Assembly: GCA_900469445.1 (NCBI GenBank)
Contig: UBXM01000034.1
Span: 11,531-56,527, forward strand
DNA length: 44,997 nucleotides
Reading direction: 5' to 3'
DNA from: Hyphomicrobiales bacterium
GTDB taxonomy: Bacteria > Pseudomonadota > Alphaproteobacteria > Rhizobiales > Rhizobiaceae
The position numbers were made by a program, and so were the translations under genes. The notes below the pieces were generated by a model. The model searched no databases. It worked only from the letters and a program-made list of their open reading frames with translations, and was not told the DNA's origin. This document shows, piece after piece, positions 1 through 9,592 of the stretch. Each line of letters opens with the position of its first letter. Positions within the stretch are counted from its first letter, which is position 1.

Positions 1-48
1 GGCAGGCGGATGAGGGGCTTACGCCGAACAATCGCCTACCCGCCCTGC

Positions 49-2124
49 TTACTTCCGCTTGTCGAACCCGCCCTTGGCGGCCGGCTTCTTCTTGAAAGGC
101 TTGTCGCCATCAGCCTTGGCGAAAGGCTTGTCGCCAAAGGCCTTCTTCTTGAACGGCTTGTCAGCAAACGGCTTGTCGCCGCCGCTCTTTTTGGCAAAAC
201 CGCCCTTCGGCTTCTCGCCCCAGACATCGTCGTCCATGCGACGTTCAGCGCTGGCCTTTTCGCCCTTCGGCTTCCAGTCCTTGCGCGGGCCGTCGCCATC
301 CTTGAAAGGCTTGTCGCGGAAAGGCTTGTCACCAAAGGCCTTGTCGCCGCGCGGGCCGTCCTTGGCGAATGGTTTGTCCTTGCGGAAACCGTCCTTTTTC
401 GGACCATCCTTCCAGGGCTTGTCCATCCGCGGGCCTTCACGCTTGGTAAAGCCCTCGTCATCCGTGCCGCGGGAGAATTTGGAGAAATCCGGGGCAGCGT
501 CGAGACGTGTCACGCGGATACCGCGATCCATCGTCTTGTCCTTGCCGAGCTTGGCCATGAACTTGTCGGCATGCGCTTCGGCGATTTCGACGAAGGTCTC
601 GTCGGCCTGCATCTTGATCGCGCCGATCTCGTTCTTGCTCAGATCACCGCTTTTGCAGATGGTCGGGATCAGCCAGCGCGGTTCGGCGCGCTGCTTGCGA
701 CCGACCGACAGCGAGAACCACACGGCCGGACCGAAATCACCGCGCGGCGTGAGCGGCCGCGAAGCCGGGTCGCCCGGCTTTCCTTCGCGCGGCTTGCGGG
801 CTTCGAGCGAAACGACGCTGACATCTTCCGGTGCGGAATTCTTGCCGCGATAAAGCGAAACAAAAGCGGTCGCCAGCTTTTCCGCGTCAAAACGCTCGAT
901 GAGCTTGGCGATCAGCGCCTGCTCGTCCTCATTGGTCGTGACTTCGGTGAAGATCGGATCGGCGAACAACCGCTCCTCGTCACGCACCGTCACTTCGTCG
1001 GCAGACGGCGGGTTCGCCCAGGTCGGCTCGACCTTGGCGCCGAACAGCAGACGTTCGGCCTTGCGGCGCTGGGTGACCGGCACGATCAGCGCGCTGACGC
1101 CCTTGCGGCCCGCGCGGCCGGTACGGCCCGAACGGTGCAGCAGCGTTTCGGAATTGGTCGGCAGATCCGCATGGATGACGAGTTCGAGACCCGGCAAGTC
1201 GATGCCGCGGGCAGCAACGTCGGTCGCGATGCAGACGCGGGCCCGGCCGTCGCGCATCGCCTGCAGCGCATGGGTGCGCTCGTTCTGCGTCAGTTCGCCG
1301 GACAGCGCCACGACGGAGAAATTGCGGTTGGAAAGCCGCGAATGCAGATGATTGACGGCCGCACGCGTCGAGCAGAACACGATCGCATTCGGCGCTTCGT
1401 AATAACGCAGCACGTTGACGATGGCGTTTTCGCGGTCGGACGGCGTGACCAGCAGGGCGCGATAATCGATATCGACATGCTGCTTCTGTTCGGCCTGGGT
1501 GGAAATACGCACCGCGTCGCGCTGGTAGCTCTTGGCCAGCTTGGCGATCGCCGCCGGAACGGTTGCCGAGAACATCAGCGTGCGGCGTTCGTCCGGTGCG
1601 GATTCGAGGATGAATTCCAGGTCTTCGCGGAAACCGAGATCGAGCATCTCGTCGGCCTCGTCGAGCACGGCAACGCGAACCTCGGACATGTCGAGCGCAT
1701 TGCGGCGGATATGGTCGCAGATGCGGCCCGGCGTGCCGACAACGATATGCGCGCCGCGTTCAAGCGCACGGCGTTCGTTGCGGATATCCATGCCGCCGAC
1801 GCAGGAGGTGATCACGGCACCGGCTTCGGCATAAAGCCAGTCGAGTTCGCGCTTCACCTGCATGGCAAGTTCGCGGGTCGGCGCGATGACGAGCGCAAGC
1901 GGGGCGCCCGCGCGGCCGAAGCTGTCACGATCTTCGAGCAGGGTCGGCGCCATGGCAATGCCGAAGGCCACCGTCTTGCCGGAACCCGTCTGGGCGGAAA
2001 CCAGCGCATCGGCAGTTACGAGCGCCGGGTCCAGCATCGCCTGCTGAACGGGGGTCAGCGTCTCATAACCACGCTTCTGCAAAGCCTTCGCGATCGCCGG
2101 AACGGCGCCGTTGATATCGGTCAT
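49..2124 (-). CDS. DEAD-box ATP-dependent RNA helicase with basic C-terminal tail
   Basis: Cytoplasmic RNA helicase of about 691 residues that unwinds RNA using ATP, probably in ribosome assembly or mRNA remodelling. Visible helicase motifs (numbering one higher than from this start): AQTGSGKT near 45-52, PTREL near 83, GTPGR near 131, DEAD at 156-159, SAT near 187, and HRSGRTGRAGR near 330-340. A DbpA/CsdA-like RNA-binding domain follows (around GAIKMQADETFVEIAEAHADKF). The last 150 or so residues are low complexity, built from repeated K-P-F, D-K-P-F and F-K-D-G units. ATG at 2124 is preferred over the in-frame TTG just before it; the ribosome site is weak. Family assignment is secure; which paralogue (deaD/csdA/rhlE-like) is not. 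The gene runs almost to the window edge but its stop codon is present. Confidence 0.93.
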   Translation of the reverse strand: MTDINGAVPAIAKALQKRGYETLTPVQQAMLDPALVTADALVSAQTGSGKTVAFGIAMAPTLLEDRDSFGRAGAPLALVIAPTRELAMQVKRELDWLYAEAGAVITSCVGGMDIRNERRALERGAHIVVGTPGRICDHIRRNALDMSEVRVAVLDEADEMLDLGFREDLEFILESAPDERRTLMFSATVPAAIAKLAKSYQRDAVRISTQAEQKQHVDIDYRALLVTPSDRENAIVNVLRYYEAPNAIVFCSTRAAVNHLHSRLSNRNFSVVALSGELTQNERTHALQAMRDGRARVCIATDVAARGIDLPGLELVIHADLPTNSETLLHRSGRTGRAGRKGVSALIVPVTQRRKAERLLFGAKVEPTWANPPSADEVTVRDEERLFADPIFTEVTTNEDEQALIAKLIERFDAEKLATAFVSLYRGKNSAPEDVSVVSLEARKPREGKPGDPASRPLTPRGDFGPAVWFSLSVGRKQRAEPRWLIPTICKSGDLSKNEIGAIKMQADETFVEIAEAHADKFMAKLGKDKTMDRGIRVTRLDAAPDFSKFSRGTDDEGFTKREGPRMDKPWKDGPKKDGFRKDKPFAKDGPRGDKAFGDKPFRDKPFKDGDGPRKDWKPKGEKASAERRMDDDVWGEKPKGGFAKKSGGDKPFADKPFKKKAFGDKPFAKADGDKPFKKKPAAKGGFDKRK

Positions 2125-2164
2125 CAATGTTGTCTTTCGGATGTGTCTGGCTCTTTAAGGCCAA

Positions 2165-2183
2165 GGCTGCAACGATCGCAGCC
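2165..2183 (-). other. small hairpin in helicase 5' leader
   Basis: A six-base-pair stem (GGCTGC/GCAGCC with a 7-nt loop) lies about 40 bases upstream of the helicase start, inside its likely leader. Leaders of DEAD-box helicase genes are sometimes structured; whether this one matters is unknown. Confidence 0.3.
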
Positions 2184-2328
2184 GAACGTTTGCGCCGTCC
2201 GTATAGTGTAAGCTGCAAAAAGTCAAAGCATGGGTGGTTTGCGCGGGAGAGGATGCACGAGAGGTAACCGTAGTTTTCTGCGATCGGAGTCCGCCCTCAT
2301 CCGCCTGCGCTGCCATGGAGCCGGCATC

Positions 2329-2466
2329 CGCCCCTCATCCGCCTGCCGGCACCTTCTCCCCGCAAGCGGGGCGAAGGACCCAGCCGCAACCTCTCGGTCC
2401 CTCACCAACGCCGAGCGGGGCAAGTCCCCTCTCCCCGCCTGCGGGGAGAGGGTTAGGGTGAGGGGC
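2329..2466. repeat. palindromic intergenic repeat, family A copy 1
   Basis: A GC-rich mosaic made of CCCCTCATCCGCCTGCCGG, a first hairpin (CTTCTCCCCGCAAGCGGGGCGAAG), a linker, and a second hairpin (CCTCTCCCCGCCTGCGGGGAGAGG) followed by GGTTAGGGTGAGGGGC, which pairs back loosely with the left edge. A shorter relative lies at 35965-36071. The layout resembles rhizobial intergenic mosaic elements (RIME-like). It fills most of the gap between the helicase and cysA; no gene is apparent there. Confidence 0.75.
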
Positions 2467-2493
2467 AGTTCGACGCGAGAAAGGAAAAAGAGC

Positions 2494-3513
2494 CTAAACC
2501 CCGAACACCTTCGCCCGCCGCAACGTCACGAACCCCGTCTCTCCAGCCTTCACCACCCGCTCCGGCTCCACATCGAATTCCAGCGCCTCGCCCGCGCCGG
2601 TCGTCGCCAGCACGCGCCTGCCATCCGCCCGGTCGAGCACGCGGGTGATCTCGGCCGCAATCCCCGGCCCTTGCTCGGACCAGTCGATATCGCTCGGCCG
2701 CGCATAAAGCTCGGCCCTACCTTCAGCCACTCCGGCAGCCTCGACGGAAAGCCCGCCGGCATGGGCACGGCCGTCACGCACATCAGCCGCAATCACATTC
2801 GCATCGCCGAGAAATTTCATCACGAAAGCGGATTTCGGATCGCGGCACACCTCTTCCGGCGTGCCCTGCTGCACGATCTGCCCGTCCTTCAAAATCACCA
2901 CACGGTCGGCCAGATCGAGCGCCTCTTCCTGGTCATGGGTAACGAACAGCGTGGTAATCCCGAGTTCCGAATGGATCTCGCGCAACCAGCGGCGCAGGTC
3001 GCGGCGCACATTGGCATCGAGCGCCCCGAACGGCTCGTCGAGCAGCAGCACCTTCGGGTCGACCGCAAGCGCGCGGGCAAGTGCCACGCGTTGCCGCTGG
3101 CCGCCGGAAATCTGCGCCGGGAAACGATCACCAAGACCTTCGAGCCGAACGAGACGCAAGAGGTCGGTCACGCGTTGGTCGATCGCCGCCTTGTCGCGCT
3201 TCACCTTCGATACCTTCATGCCGAAGGCGATATTGTCGGCCACCGTCATGTGTGGAAACAGCGCGTAATGCTGGAAGACGAATCCGACGCCGCGGTCGCG
3301 CACCGGAATGTCGGTGGCGTCCTGATCGCCGAAATAGATCGCGCCGCCATCGGCATATTCCAGTCCGGCCACCATGCGCAGGATCGTGGTCTTGCCCGAG
3401 CCGGATGGGCCCAGCAGCGCAACCAGCTCGCCGCTTTCGATATCGAGCGACACGCCCTTGACGGCGCGGAAGCTCTCGAAGGTTTTGACGACGTTTTCGA
3501 GATGGATCTTCAT
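2494..3513 (-). CDS. cysA: sulfate/thiosulfate ABC transporter ATP-binding protein CysA
   Basis: The 339-residue ATPase that powers sulfate/thiosulfate uptake through the CysTW channel at the inner membrane. Walker A is GPSGSGKT at 35-42, the ABC signature is ISGGQRQR and Walker B is LLLDEPFGALD, followed by the switch-histidine segment FVTHDQEEA. A C-terminal TOBE-like regulatory domain follows, as in CysA. ATG at 3513 overlaps the cysW stop as ATGA, so translation is probably coupled. An upstream in-frame extension reads through cysW in another frame and was discarded. It is last in a binding protein-cysT-cysW-cysA operon. Confidence 0.95.
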   Translation of the reverse strand: MKIHLENVVKTFESFRAVKGVSLDIESGELVALLGPSGSGKTTILRMVAGLEYADGGAIYFGDQDATDIPVRDRGVGFVFQHYALFPHMTVADNIAFGMKVSKVKRDKAAIDQRVTDLLRLVRLEGLGDRFPAQISGGQRQRVALARALAVDPKVLLLDEPFGALDANVRRDLRRWLREIHSELGITTLFVTHDQEEALDLADRVVILKDGQIVQQGTPEEVCRDPKSAFVMKFLGDANVIAADVRDGRAHAGGLSVEAAGVAEGRAELYARPSDIDWSEQGPGIAAEITRVLDRADGRRVLATTGAGEALEFDVEPERVVKAGETGFVTLRRAKVFGV

Positions 3514-4388
3514 GATGTTTTCTCTGCCGGGTTGGCCTGTTTGCGGACGCGGCCCGCACCTTGGCGCTCGAGTGCCACCTTGGCGATGATGGTGAAGACG
3601 GCGATCAACGCCAGGATCGAGGCGGCGGCAAAAGCGCCGGTCGCGTTGTAATCGTGGTAAAGCAGTTCGATATGCAGCGGCAGCGTATTGGTCTGGCCGC
3701 GGATATTGCCCGACACGACCGAAACCGCACCGAACTCGCCCATGACACGGGCATTGCAGAGAATGACGCCGTAAAGCAGCGCCCATTTCACATTCGGCAA
3801 GGTCACGGCAAAGAAGGTGCGCCAGCCGGAAGCACCGAGCGAGGTCGATGCCTCTTCCAGATCCCGCCCCTGCGCCTGCATCAACGGGATCAGTTCGCGT
3901 GCCACGAAGGGCGCGGTGACGAACATCGAGGCGATGATGATGCCCGGAACGGCAAACAGGATCTTGATGTCATGCGCGTCGAGCCATGGCCCGAACAGGC
4001 CCTGCAGCCCGTAGACGAACAGATAGGCGACACCGGCAACGATCGGCGACACCGAGAACGGGATCTCGATCACCACGAGCAGAAACCGCTTGCCCCAGAA
4101 ATCGAATTTGGTGATCGCCCAGGCTGCGGCAATGCCGAAGACCGTATTGACCGGCACGGCGATCAGCGCCGCAAGCACGGTCAGCATCACCGCATGCAGC
4201 GTATCGGGATGGACGACCGTATCGCGATAAAGCTGCCATCCCTTCGAAAAAGCCTCGACGCCGATAATCACCAGCGGCGCGACGATGACGAAGGCGACGA
4301 GCACCAGAACGATGCCGATCAGCGAACGGCGAAACAGCGGAGCATCGCCGACACGCGGCGGCTTGCGGCGGGTGGAAAGATTGCTCAT
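3510..4388 (-). CDS. cysW: sulfate ABC transporter permease CysW
   Basis: A 292-residue inner-membrane permease with about six transmembrane segments; with CysT it forms the sulfate channel. The N-terminus is short and basic. The permease EAA-like loop is visible as EEASTSLGASGWRTFFAVTLPN. ATG at 4388 follows a GGGGTAA ribosome site. It sits 3 nt after cysT and overlaps cysA by 4 nt. Confidence 0.94.
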   Translation of the reverse strand: MSNLSTRRKPPRVGDAPLFRRSLIGIVLVLVAFVIVAPLVIIGVEAFSKGWQLYRDTVVHPDTLHAVMLTVLAALIAVPVNTVFGIAAAWAITKFDFWGKRFLLVVIEIPFSVSPIVAGVAYLFVYGLQGLFGPWLDAHDIKILFAVPGIIIASMFVTAPFVARELIPLMQAQGRDLEEASTSLGASGWRTFFAVTLPNVKWALLYGVILCNARVMGEFGAVSVVSGNIRGQTNTLPLHIELLYHDYNATGAFAAASILALIAVFTIIAKVALERQGAGRVRKQANPAEKTS

Positions 4389-4391
4389 GGC

Positions 4392-5216
4392 TTACCCCTT
4401 CACCGTGTAACGCAGCGCCCGCGCCTGCAGCCAGTTGGTCACGGTAAGCATGAAGAAGGCGGCAAGCAGCAGCACGGAGGCGATCGCCGCCGCGGCCTGA
4501 TAATCATATTCCTCCAGACGGATGAAGATCAGCAGCGCAGTGATCTCCGTCGACATCGGCTGGTTGCCGGCGATGAAGATGATCGCGCCGAACTCGCCGA
4601 GGCAGCGGGCAAAGGACAGTGACACACCGGCGAGAAGGGCTGGTGCCAGAAGCGGCAGGATCACCTTGCGGAAAATCGTCCAGTCCGAACCGCCGAGCGA
4701 TTGCGCCGCCTCTTCCAGCGCCGGATCGAGATCCTCCAGCACCGGCTGCACCGTGCGCACGATGAACGGCAGCGAGGTGAAGCACATGGCGATCATGATG
4801 CCGAGCGGCGTATAGGCGACCTTGATGCCAAAACCTTCGAGCACCGAGCCGAACCAGCCGCTATTGGCAAACAGCGCAGTGAGCGCAATGCCGGCAACGG
4901 CGGTCGGCAGCGCGAACGGCAGATCCACCACAGCATCGACGATCCGCCGGCCGGGAAACCGGTATCGGGTGATGACCCAGGCAAGAGCCAGCCCGAAGAA
5001 CAGGTTGAAGGCGGTAGCCCCGAGCGCCGACAGAACGGTGACCCGATAGCTCGCCATCGAGCGCGACGACGAAACGATCCGCCAGTAATCTTCAAAACCC
5101 AGGCTCGCGGCCTTGAATGCCAGAGCCGCCAGCGGCAGCACGACGATCAGGCCGACATAAAACAGGGTCACGCCCAGCGATAACGGCAGGCCGGGCAGGA
5201 CATTGCGTCGTCTCAC
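4392..5216 (-). CDS. cysT: sulfate ABC transporter permease CysT (CysU)
   Basis: A 274-residue inner-membrane permease, partner of CysW. Several transmembrane helices are visible; the EAA loop reads EEAAQSLGGSDWTIFRKVILP, which docks the CysA ATPase. The reading frame offers a GTG start at 5216, with GAGGAAA about 9 nt upstream; no better ATG is in frame. The gap of about 77 nt to the binding-protein gene suggests one transcript. Confidence 0.94.
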   Translation of the reverse strand: MRRRNVLPGLPLSLGVTLFYVGLIVVLPLAALAFKAASLGFEDYWRIVSSSRSMASYRVTVLSALGATAFNLFFGLALAWVITRYRFPGRRIVDAVVDLPFALPTAVAGIALTALFANSGWFGSVLEGFGIKVAYTPLGIMIAMCFTSLPFIVRTVQPVLEDLDPALEEAAQSLGGSDWTIFRKVILPLLAPALLAGVSLSFARCLGEFGAIIFIAGNQPMSTEITALLIFIRLEEYDYQAAAAIASVLLLAAFFMLTVTNWLQARALRYTVKG

Positions 5217-5293
5217 GCGGTCGTTTCCTCTTCACAGCAAAACCCGGCGGAAAGCGCGTCCGCCGGGTAGAGTTGATAGATTGCAATTTGGGC

Positions 5294-6277
5294 TTATCGG
5301 CTGCCGTAAAGCTTGTCGAGCGTGCCACCGGAGGCGAAATGCTCCTGCTGGATCTTGCTCCAACCGCCGAACACATCATCCACCTTGACGAGGCGAACTT
5401 CCGGGAACTGGCCCTTGAATTCGGCAGCGACCTTTTCGTTATGGACGCGATGGCCGAATTCGGCAGCGATCTTCTGGCCCTCTTCCGTATAGAGGAAGTC
5501 GAGATAGGTCTTCGCCAGCTCTTCGGTGCCGTGCTTCTTGGCAACCTTGTCGACGACAGCAACCGGGAATTCCGCCAGCAGGCTCACATTCGGAACGATG
5601 CTTTCGACCTTGTCCTTGCCGAACTGCTTCTCGATGCCGCGCGTTTCGGCCTCAAAAGTGATCAGCACATCGCCCTGGCCGCGTTCGACGAAGGTCGTCG
5701 TTGCCGCACGACCGCCGGTATCGAAGACCGGAACGTTGTCGAAGATCTTGGTGATATAGGCTTCGACCTTTTCCTGGTCGTCCTTGTATTCTTCTTTCGC
5801 CCAGGCGGTGGCGGCGAGATAGGTGTAGCGGGCATTGCCCGAGGTCTTCGGGTTCGGGAAGACGGCATGCACGTCGTCACGCGCCAGATCCGCCCAGCCC
5901 TTGATGTTCTTCGGGTTACCGGCGCGCACCAGGAAGGCAGGGAAGGAATAGAAGGGCGAGGCATTGTTCGGGAATGCCTTGGTCCAGTCTGCCGAAACGA
6001 AGCCCTGTTTGGCGAGGAAATCGATATCGGTCGACTGGTTGAAGGTCACCACGTCGGCCTCAAGCCCTTCGACGATGGAACGCGCCTGCTTCGATGTACC
6101 GGCATGCGACTGGTCGATGGTGACGCCCGGATGCCCCTTCACGAAGGCCTCGTTGACGGCGACGAACAATTCACGCGCCACGTCATACGAGGCGTTGAGA
6201 AGCTTCTGCTCCTGCGCCATCGCCGGCTGCACGAAAAGAGCGGCAATAGCAGTGCCAAGAATGAGGAGGCGTTTCAT
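5294..6277 (-). CDS. periplasmic sulfate-binding protein
   Basis: A 327-residue periplasmic solute-binding protein that delivers sulfate or thiosulfate to CysTWA. A Sec signal peptide is clear (MKRLLILGTAIAALFVQPAMA, cleavage after AMA). Family landmarks include the NASYDVARELF region at the mature N-terminus, VTFNQSTDID, and FFGGW-like FGGWSKIQQEHFASGG near the C-terminus. ATG at 6277 has GGAGATCC upstream; a TTG codon immediately before is less likely. It is the first gene of the operon. Sbp and CysP cannot be separated by eye. Confidence 0.93.
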   Translation of the reverse strand: MKRLLILGTAIAALFVQPAMAQEQKLLNASYDVARELFVAVNEAFVKGHPGVTIDQSHAGTSKQARSIVEGLEADVVTFNQSTDIDFLAKQGFVSADWTKAFPNNASPFYSFPAFLVRAGNPKNIKGWADLARDDVHAVFPNPKTSGNARYTYLAATAWAKEEYKDDQEKVEAYITKIFDNVPVFDTGGRAATTTFVERGQGDVLITFEAETRGIEKQFGKDKVESIVPNVSLLAEFPVAVVDKVAKKHGTEELAKTYLDFLYTEEGQKIAAEFGHRVHNEKVAAEFKGQFPEVRLVKVDDVFGGWSKIQQEHFASGGTLDKLYGSR

Positions 6278-6548
6278 CAAGGATCTCCGAGGATTGCAAT
6301 GTGTCGGAACCCTAACGGCACCGCAGCCGGATCGCGAGATACGGCCCTCTCACGGCAGCTTGCCACTTAGAATTTTCATCCATTTTTGCCGGCATTCGGC
6401 AACGCTTTTGCTTCATTCGTTTGGCAGGCTTTTCTCCCGGCACGCATAGCTCCTACCCGCTTATGGTTCTGGTGAAACCTGCGGCCGGTCTGTAGGACCG
6501 GTCCATTAAACTTTGCCCACCCTGAAATTGCATGCCGAAGACCCATTG

Positions 6549-7415
6549 ATGAAAAGTAAAAGCGTTGGTTATCTCTATGTCCTGCTGGCCATAACCATTT
6601 TTGCCGGCCAGGACGGATTTTCAAAATTCCTTGCCGAAAAATATCCCGTCATTGCCTTCACGATGATCCGCTTCTGGGCCTTTGCCGCCTTCGTCATCGT
6701 CTTTGCCGCCTTCTCGCCCGGCGGATTGCGCCAGGCCTTCGTCACCCGCCGCCCGTTGCTGCAGATGCTGCGCGGTCCGCTGCTGATGCTCGAAATCATC
6801 CTTGTGGTCTATGCCTTCACCGCCGCGGGCCTTGCCATGACGCAGGCGATCATGCAGGCGACGCCGCTTATCATCACCGTCCTGTCGATCCCTTTGCTGG
6901 GTGAAAAGGTGGGCTGGCGGCGCGGCGCGGCCGTCCTTGTCGGCCTGATCGGCGTGCTCGTCATCCTCAATCCGGGCGGTGTCGAGTTCGGCATCCACCT
7001 CATCTGGCCGCTGCTCGGCGCGCTCGCCTTCGGCCTATACGGCATCGCCACCCGCGCCGTCGGCCGCGACGATTCCGCAGTCACCAGCGTTCTTTATACC
7101 GGCGTTTTCGGCGCCATTGCCGCAACCGCGATCGGCGTTTTCTACTGGACACCGATCGCCATGGAAGACTGGCCGGCCCTCATCGCGCTCTGCATCTGCG
7201 GCACGCTCAGCCATTTCTTCCTGATCAAGGCCTATTCCATGCTGAGCGCCGTCGAAGTGCAGCCGCTGACCTATCTGCAGATCGTCTTCAGCGTCGGCGT
7301 GGCCACCTTCTTTTTCGGCGAAACGATCACGATGAACATGGTGGCCGGTGCCGTGATCGTCGTCTGCGCCGGACTGTTCACTGTGTTTCGGGAACACAGG
7401 CTCGGGATCAAATAG
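6549..7415 (+). CDS. DMT-family (EamA) membrane transporter
   Basis: About 288 residues with ten predicted transmembrane helices in two EamA-type halves, as in drug/metabolite exporters of the DMT superfamily. The substrate cannot be read from sequence. ATG at 6549 is preferred over an in-frame TTG at 6513, because hydrophobic segment 1 begins just after MKSKSVGYLYVLLAIT; neither start has a strong ribosome site. It is divergent from the sulfate operon and convergent with the next kinase (19 nt apart). The sequence upstream holds the palindrome GGACCGGTCC near 6495-6504, of unknown role. Confidence 0.85.
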   Translation: MKSKSVGYLYVLLAITIFAGQDGFSKFLAEKYPVIAFTMIRFWAFAAFVIVFAAFSPGGLRQAFVTRRPLLQMLRGPLLMLEIILVVYAFTAAGLAMTQAIMQATPLIITVLSIPLLGEKVGWRRGAAVLVGLIGVLVILNPGGVEFGIHLIWPLLGALAFGLYGIATRAVGRDDSAVTSVLYTGVFGAIAATAIGVFYWTPIAMEDWPALIALCICGTLSHFFLIKAYSMLSAVEVQPLTYLQIVFSVGVATFFFGETITMNMVAGAVIVVCAGLFTVFREHRLGIK

Positions 7416-7434
7416 CCGTCCCGACCTTACCGCC

Positions 7435-9513
7435 TCACTCCGACAGCAATTCCTTCACCCGCCGGGCGAAGGCATCGCTGAGGAACGGTTTGGTCATCAC
7501 ATGCATGCCATGCTCCAGATGGCCATGGTTCAGAACGGCATTTTCCGCATAACCGGTGACGAACAGGACCTTGAAGTCCGGCTTCTCGGCACGCACCGCA
7601 TCAGCCAGTTGCCGTCCGTTCATGCCGCCGGGCAGGCCGACATCGGTCACCAGAAGGTCGATCGGCTGGCCGGATTTCATGATCTTCAGCGCCGTTGGTC
7701 CATCGCCAGCTTCGAGCACCTGATAACCGAGTTCTTCGAGAATCTCGACCGCCACCATGCGCACCAGCGGCTCGTCGTCGACGACCAGGATCGTTTCGTG
7801 CTCGGCGGATCGCGGCGTCGCCGTCATGTCGACGACATCCTCATCACCCGCCTCATCGCCCAGATGTCGCGGCAGGTAGATGCAGATCATCGTGCCCTTG
7901 CCGACTTCCGAATAGATACGCGCCGTCCCGCCCGATTGCCCGGCAAAACCGTGAACCATGGAAAGGCCGAGACCCGTGCCCTGCCCGATCGGCTTGGTCG
8001 TGTAGAAGGGATCGAAGGCGCGATCGACAATCTCAGCCGACATGCCCGTCCCCGTATCGCTGACGCAGAGCGATACATACTGGCCCGGCTCCAGCCCGCG
8101 CAGATGCGCGGTCCGCTCGTCGAACCAGCGGTTGGATGTCTCGATCGTCAGCCTGCCGCCGTCGGGCATCGCATCGCGCGCGTTGATGCACAGGTTGAGC
8201 AGCGCGTTTTCGAGCTGCCCCACATCGACAAACGTCGTCCACAGCCCGCCGGCAAAGGCCGTCTCCACATGGATCGTCGGTCCCACACTGCGGGTGATGA
8301 GGTCCTGCATGCCCGAAACCAGGCGATGGAGAAGGACCGGCTTCGGATCGAGCGTCTGGCGGCGCGAAAATGCAAGCAGGCGCTGGGTCAGACCCGAGGC
8401 GCGCTTGGCCGCGCCCTGCGCTCCGGTGATATAGCGGTCGAGATCGCTGATCCGCCCCTGCGCCAGCCGCGTCTGCATCAGCTCCAAGGAACCGGAAATG
8501 CCGGCCAGGAGATTGTTGAAATCATGCGCCAGCCCGCCGGTCAGCTGGCCGACCGCTTCCATCTTTTGCGAGTGGCGCAACTGTTCCTCGGACCGCATCA
8601 AATCCTGTGTGCGCTCGACAACCTTCTGCTCAAGCGTTTCGTTGAGCGAGCGAAGTTCGGCGGCGGCTCGGTCGCGCTCCTCCTCCACCGTTCGACGCGC
8701 CTCGATATCGAGCAGCACGCCGGGAAAATTCAGCGGCGTCCCGTCGGCTGCAAGCTCCACCCGGCCATTCGCCTCCAGCCAGTAGAAATTGCCGTCCAGA
8801 CGCCGCGTTCTGTACTGATGAGCCCAAGGCCCGCTGCGGGTCATCGCATCGTCTATGGCCGCCTTCAATCCCGCCTTGTCGTCGGGATGCACCGTCTCGA
8901 TGATCTGGTCGAGGCTCAGCCCTTCGCGGCCCAGTGCCGGATCAAGGCCGAAGGCATCGGCGAAAGCCTCGTCGATGGTGAACTTGTTTGCCGGAATATC
9001 CCAGAACCAGGTGCCGATGATCGCGCCGGCCGCAAGCGCGAGCTTGACCCTCTGCACGTTTTCGCGCGCCACGGCCTCGCTCGCCTTGAGCGCCGCCTCC
9101 GCCTGCTTGCGGGCGGTGATATCGCGAAACAGAACCGACACCTGCTTGAGGCTTGCCGGTTCCACCCGGGAACTCGACACCTCGATGTAGCGGCCGATCG
9201 CCTCGAACTCCAGCTCGAAACGGATCGACTCTCCGCTGCGCAAAACGCCGCCGTAAAGCTCGATCCATTTGTCGGCGGCATTGGGTTCGATCTCGCGAAG
9301 CCGCTTGCCGACGATATGCGCAATACCTGTCTGCCGCTCGTAACCGGAATTGGCTTCGATATGCACATAGTCGCTCAGCGGTCCATGCGGGCCGTCGATG
9401 AACTCGATGATGCAGAAACCTTCATCGATCGCCTCGAACAGGGCGCGATACCGCGCTTCGCTCCGGAACAGGGCATCGTCATCCGGAAGATCAAGCATTT
9501 CGTCAGAACTCAA
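7435..9513 (-). CDS. PAS-domain hybrid histidine kinase with C-terminal receiver
   Basis: About 692 residues with no transmembrane segment, so a cytoplasmic sensor. Order: two PAS/PAC domains (roughly 15-280), a coiled coil, HisKA with the phosphorylated histidine in GGLAHDFNN (H330), HATPase with N-box NLCINARDAM and G-boxes DTGTGM and GQGTGLGLSMV, then a receiver whose acceptor aspartate is in LLVTDVGLP (D624). A TTG start at 9513 is chosen because AGGAGAGG lies 8 nt upstream; ATG at 9498 is the alternative, without a clear ribosome site. Signal and output are unknown. It follows the tetR gene by 79 nt on the same strand. Confidence 0.9.
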   Translation of the reverse strand: MSSDEMLDLPDDDALFRSEARYRALFEAIDEGFCIIEFIDGPHGPLSDYVHIEANSGYERQTGIAHIVGKRLREIEPNAADKWIELYGGVLRSGESIRFELEFEAIGRYIEVSSSRVEPASLKQVSVLFRDITARKQAEAALKASEAVARENVQRVKLALAAGAIIGTWFWDIPANKFTIDEAFADAFGLDPALGREGLSLDQIIETVHPDDKAGLKAAIDDAMTRSGPWAHQYRTRRLDGNFYWLEANGRVELAADGTPLNFPGVLLDIEARRTVEEERDRAAAELRSLNETLEQKVVERTQDLMRSEEQLRHSQKMEAVGQLTGGLAHDFNNLLAGISGSLELMQTRLAQGRISDLDRYITGAQGAAKRASGLTQRLLAFSRRQTLDPKPVLLHRLVSGMQDLITRSVGPTIHVETAFAGGLWTTFVDVGQLENALLNLCINARDAMPDGGRLTIETSNRWFDERTAHLRGLEPGQYVSLCVSDTGTGMSAEIVDRAFDPFYTTKPIGQGTGLGLSMVHGFAGQSGGTARIYSEVGKGTMICIYLPRHLGDEAGDEDVVDMTATPRSAEHETILVVDDEPLVRMVAVEILEELGYQVLEAGDGPTALKIMKSGQPIDLLVTDVGLPGGMNGRQLADAVRAEKPDFKVLFVTGYAENAVLNHGHLEHGMHVMTKPFLSDAFARRVKELLSE

Positions 9514-9592
9514 GGATCGATCCTCTCCTGCGGCGATAGGGCCTAGATACCACAACGCCGCAGGAAGGAAATCGGTTGCTATCGTACCATTT

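Noticed and set aside
10..2211. 733-codon plus-strand open frame
   Set aside because: Antisense to the DEAD-box helicase; the minus-strand protein has all helicase motifs.
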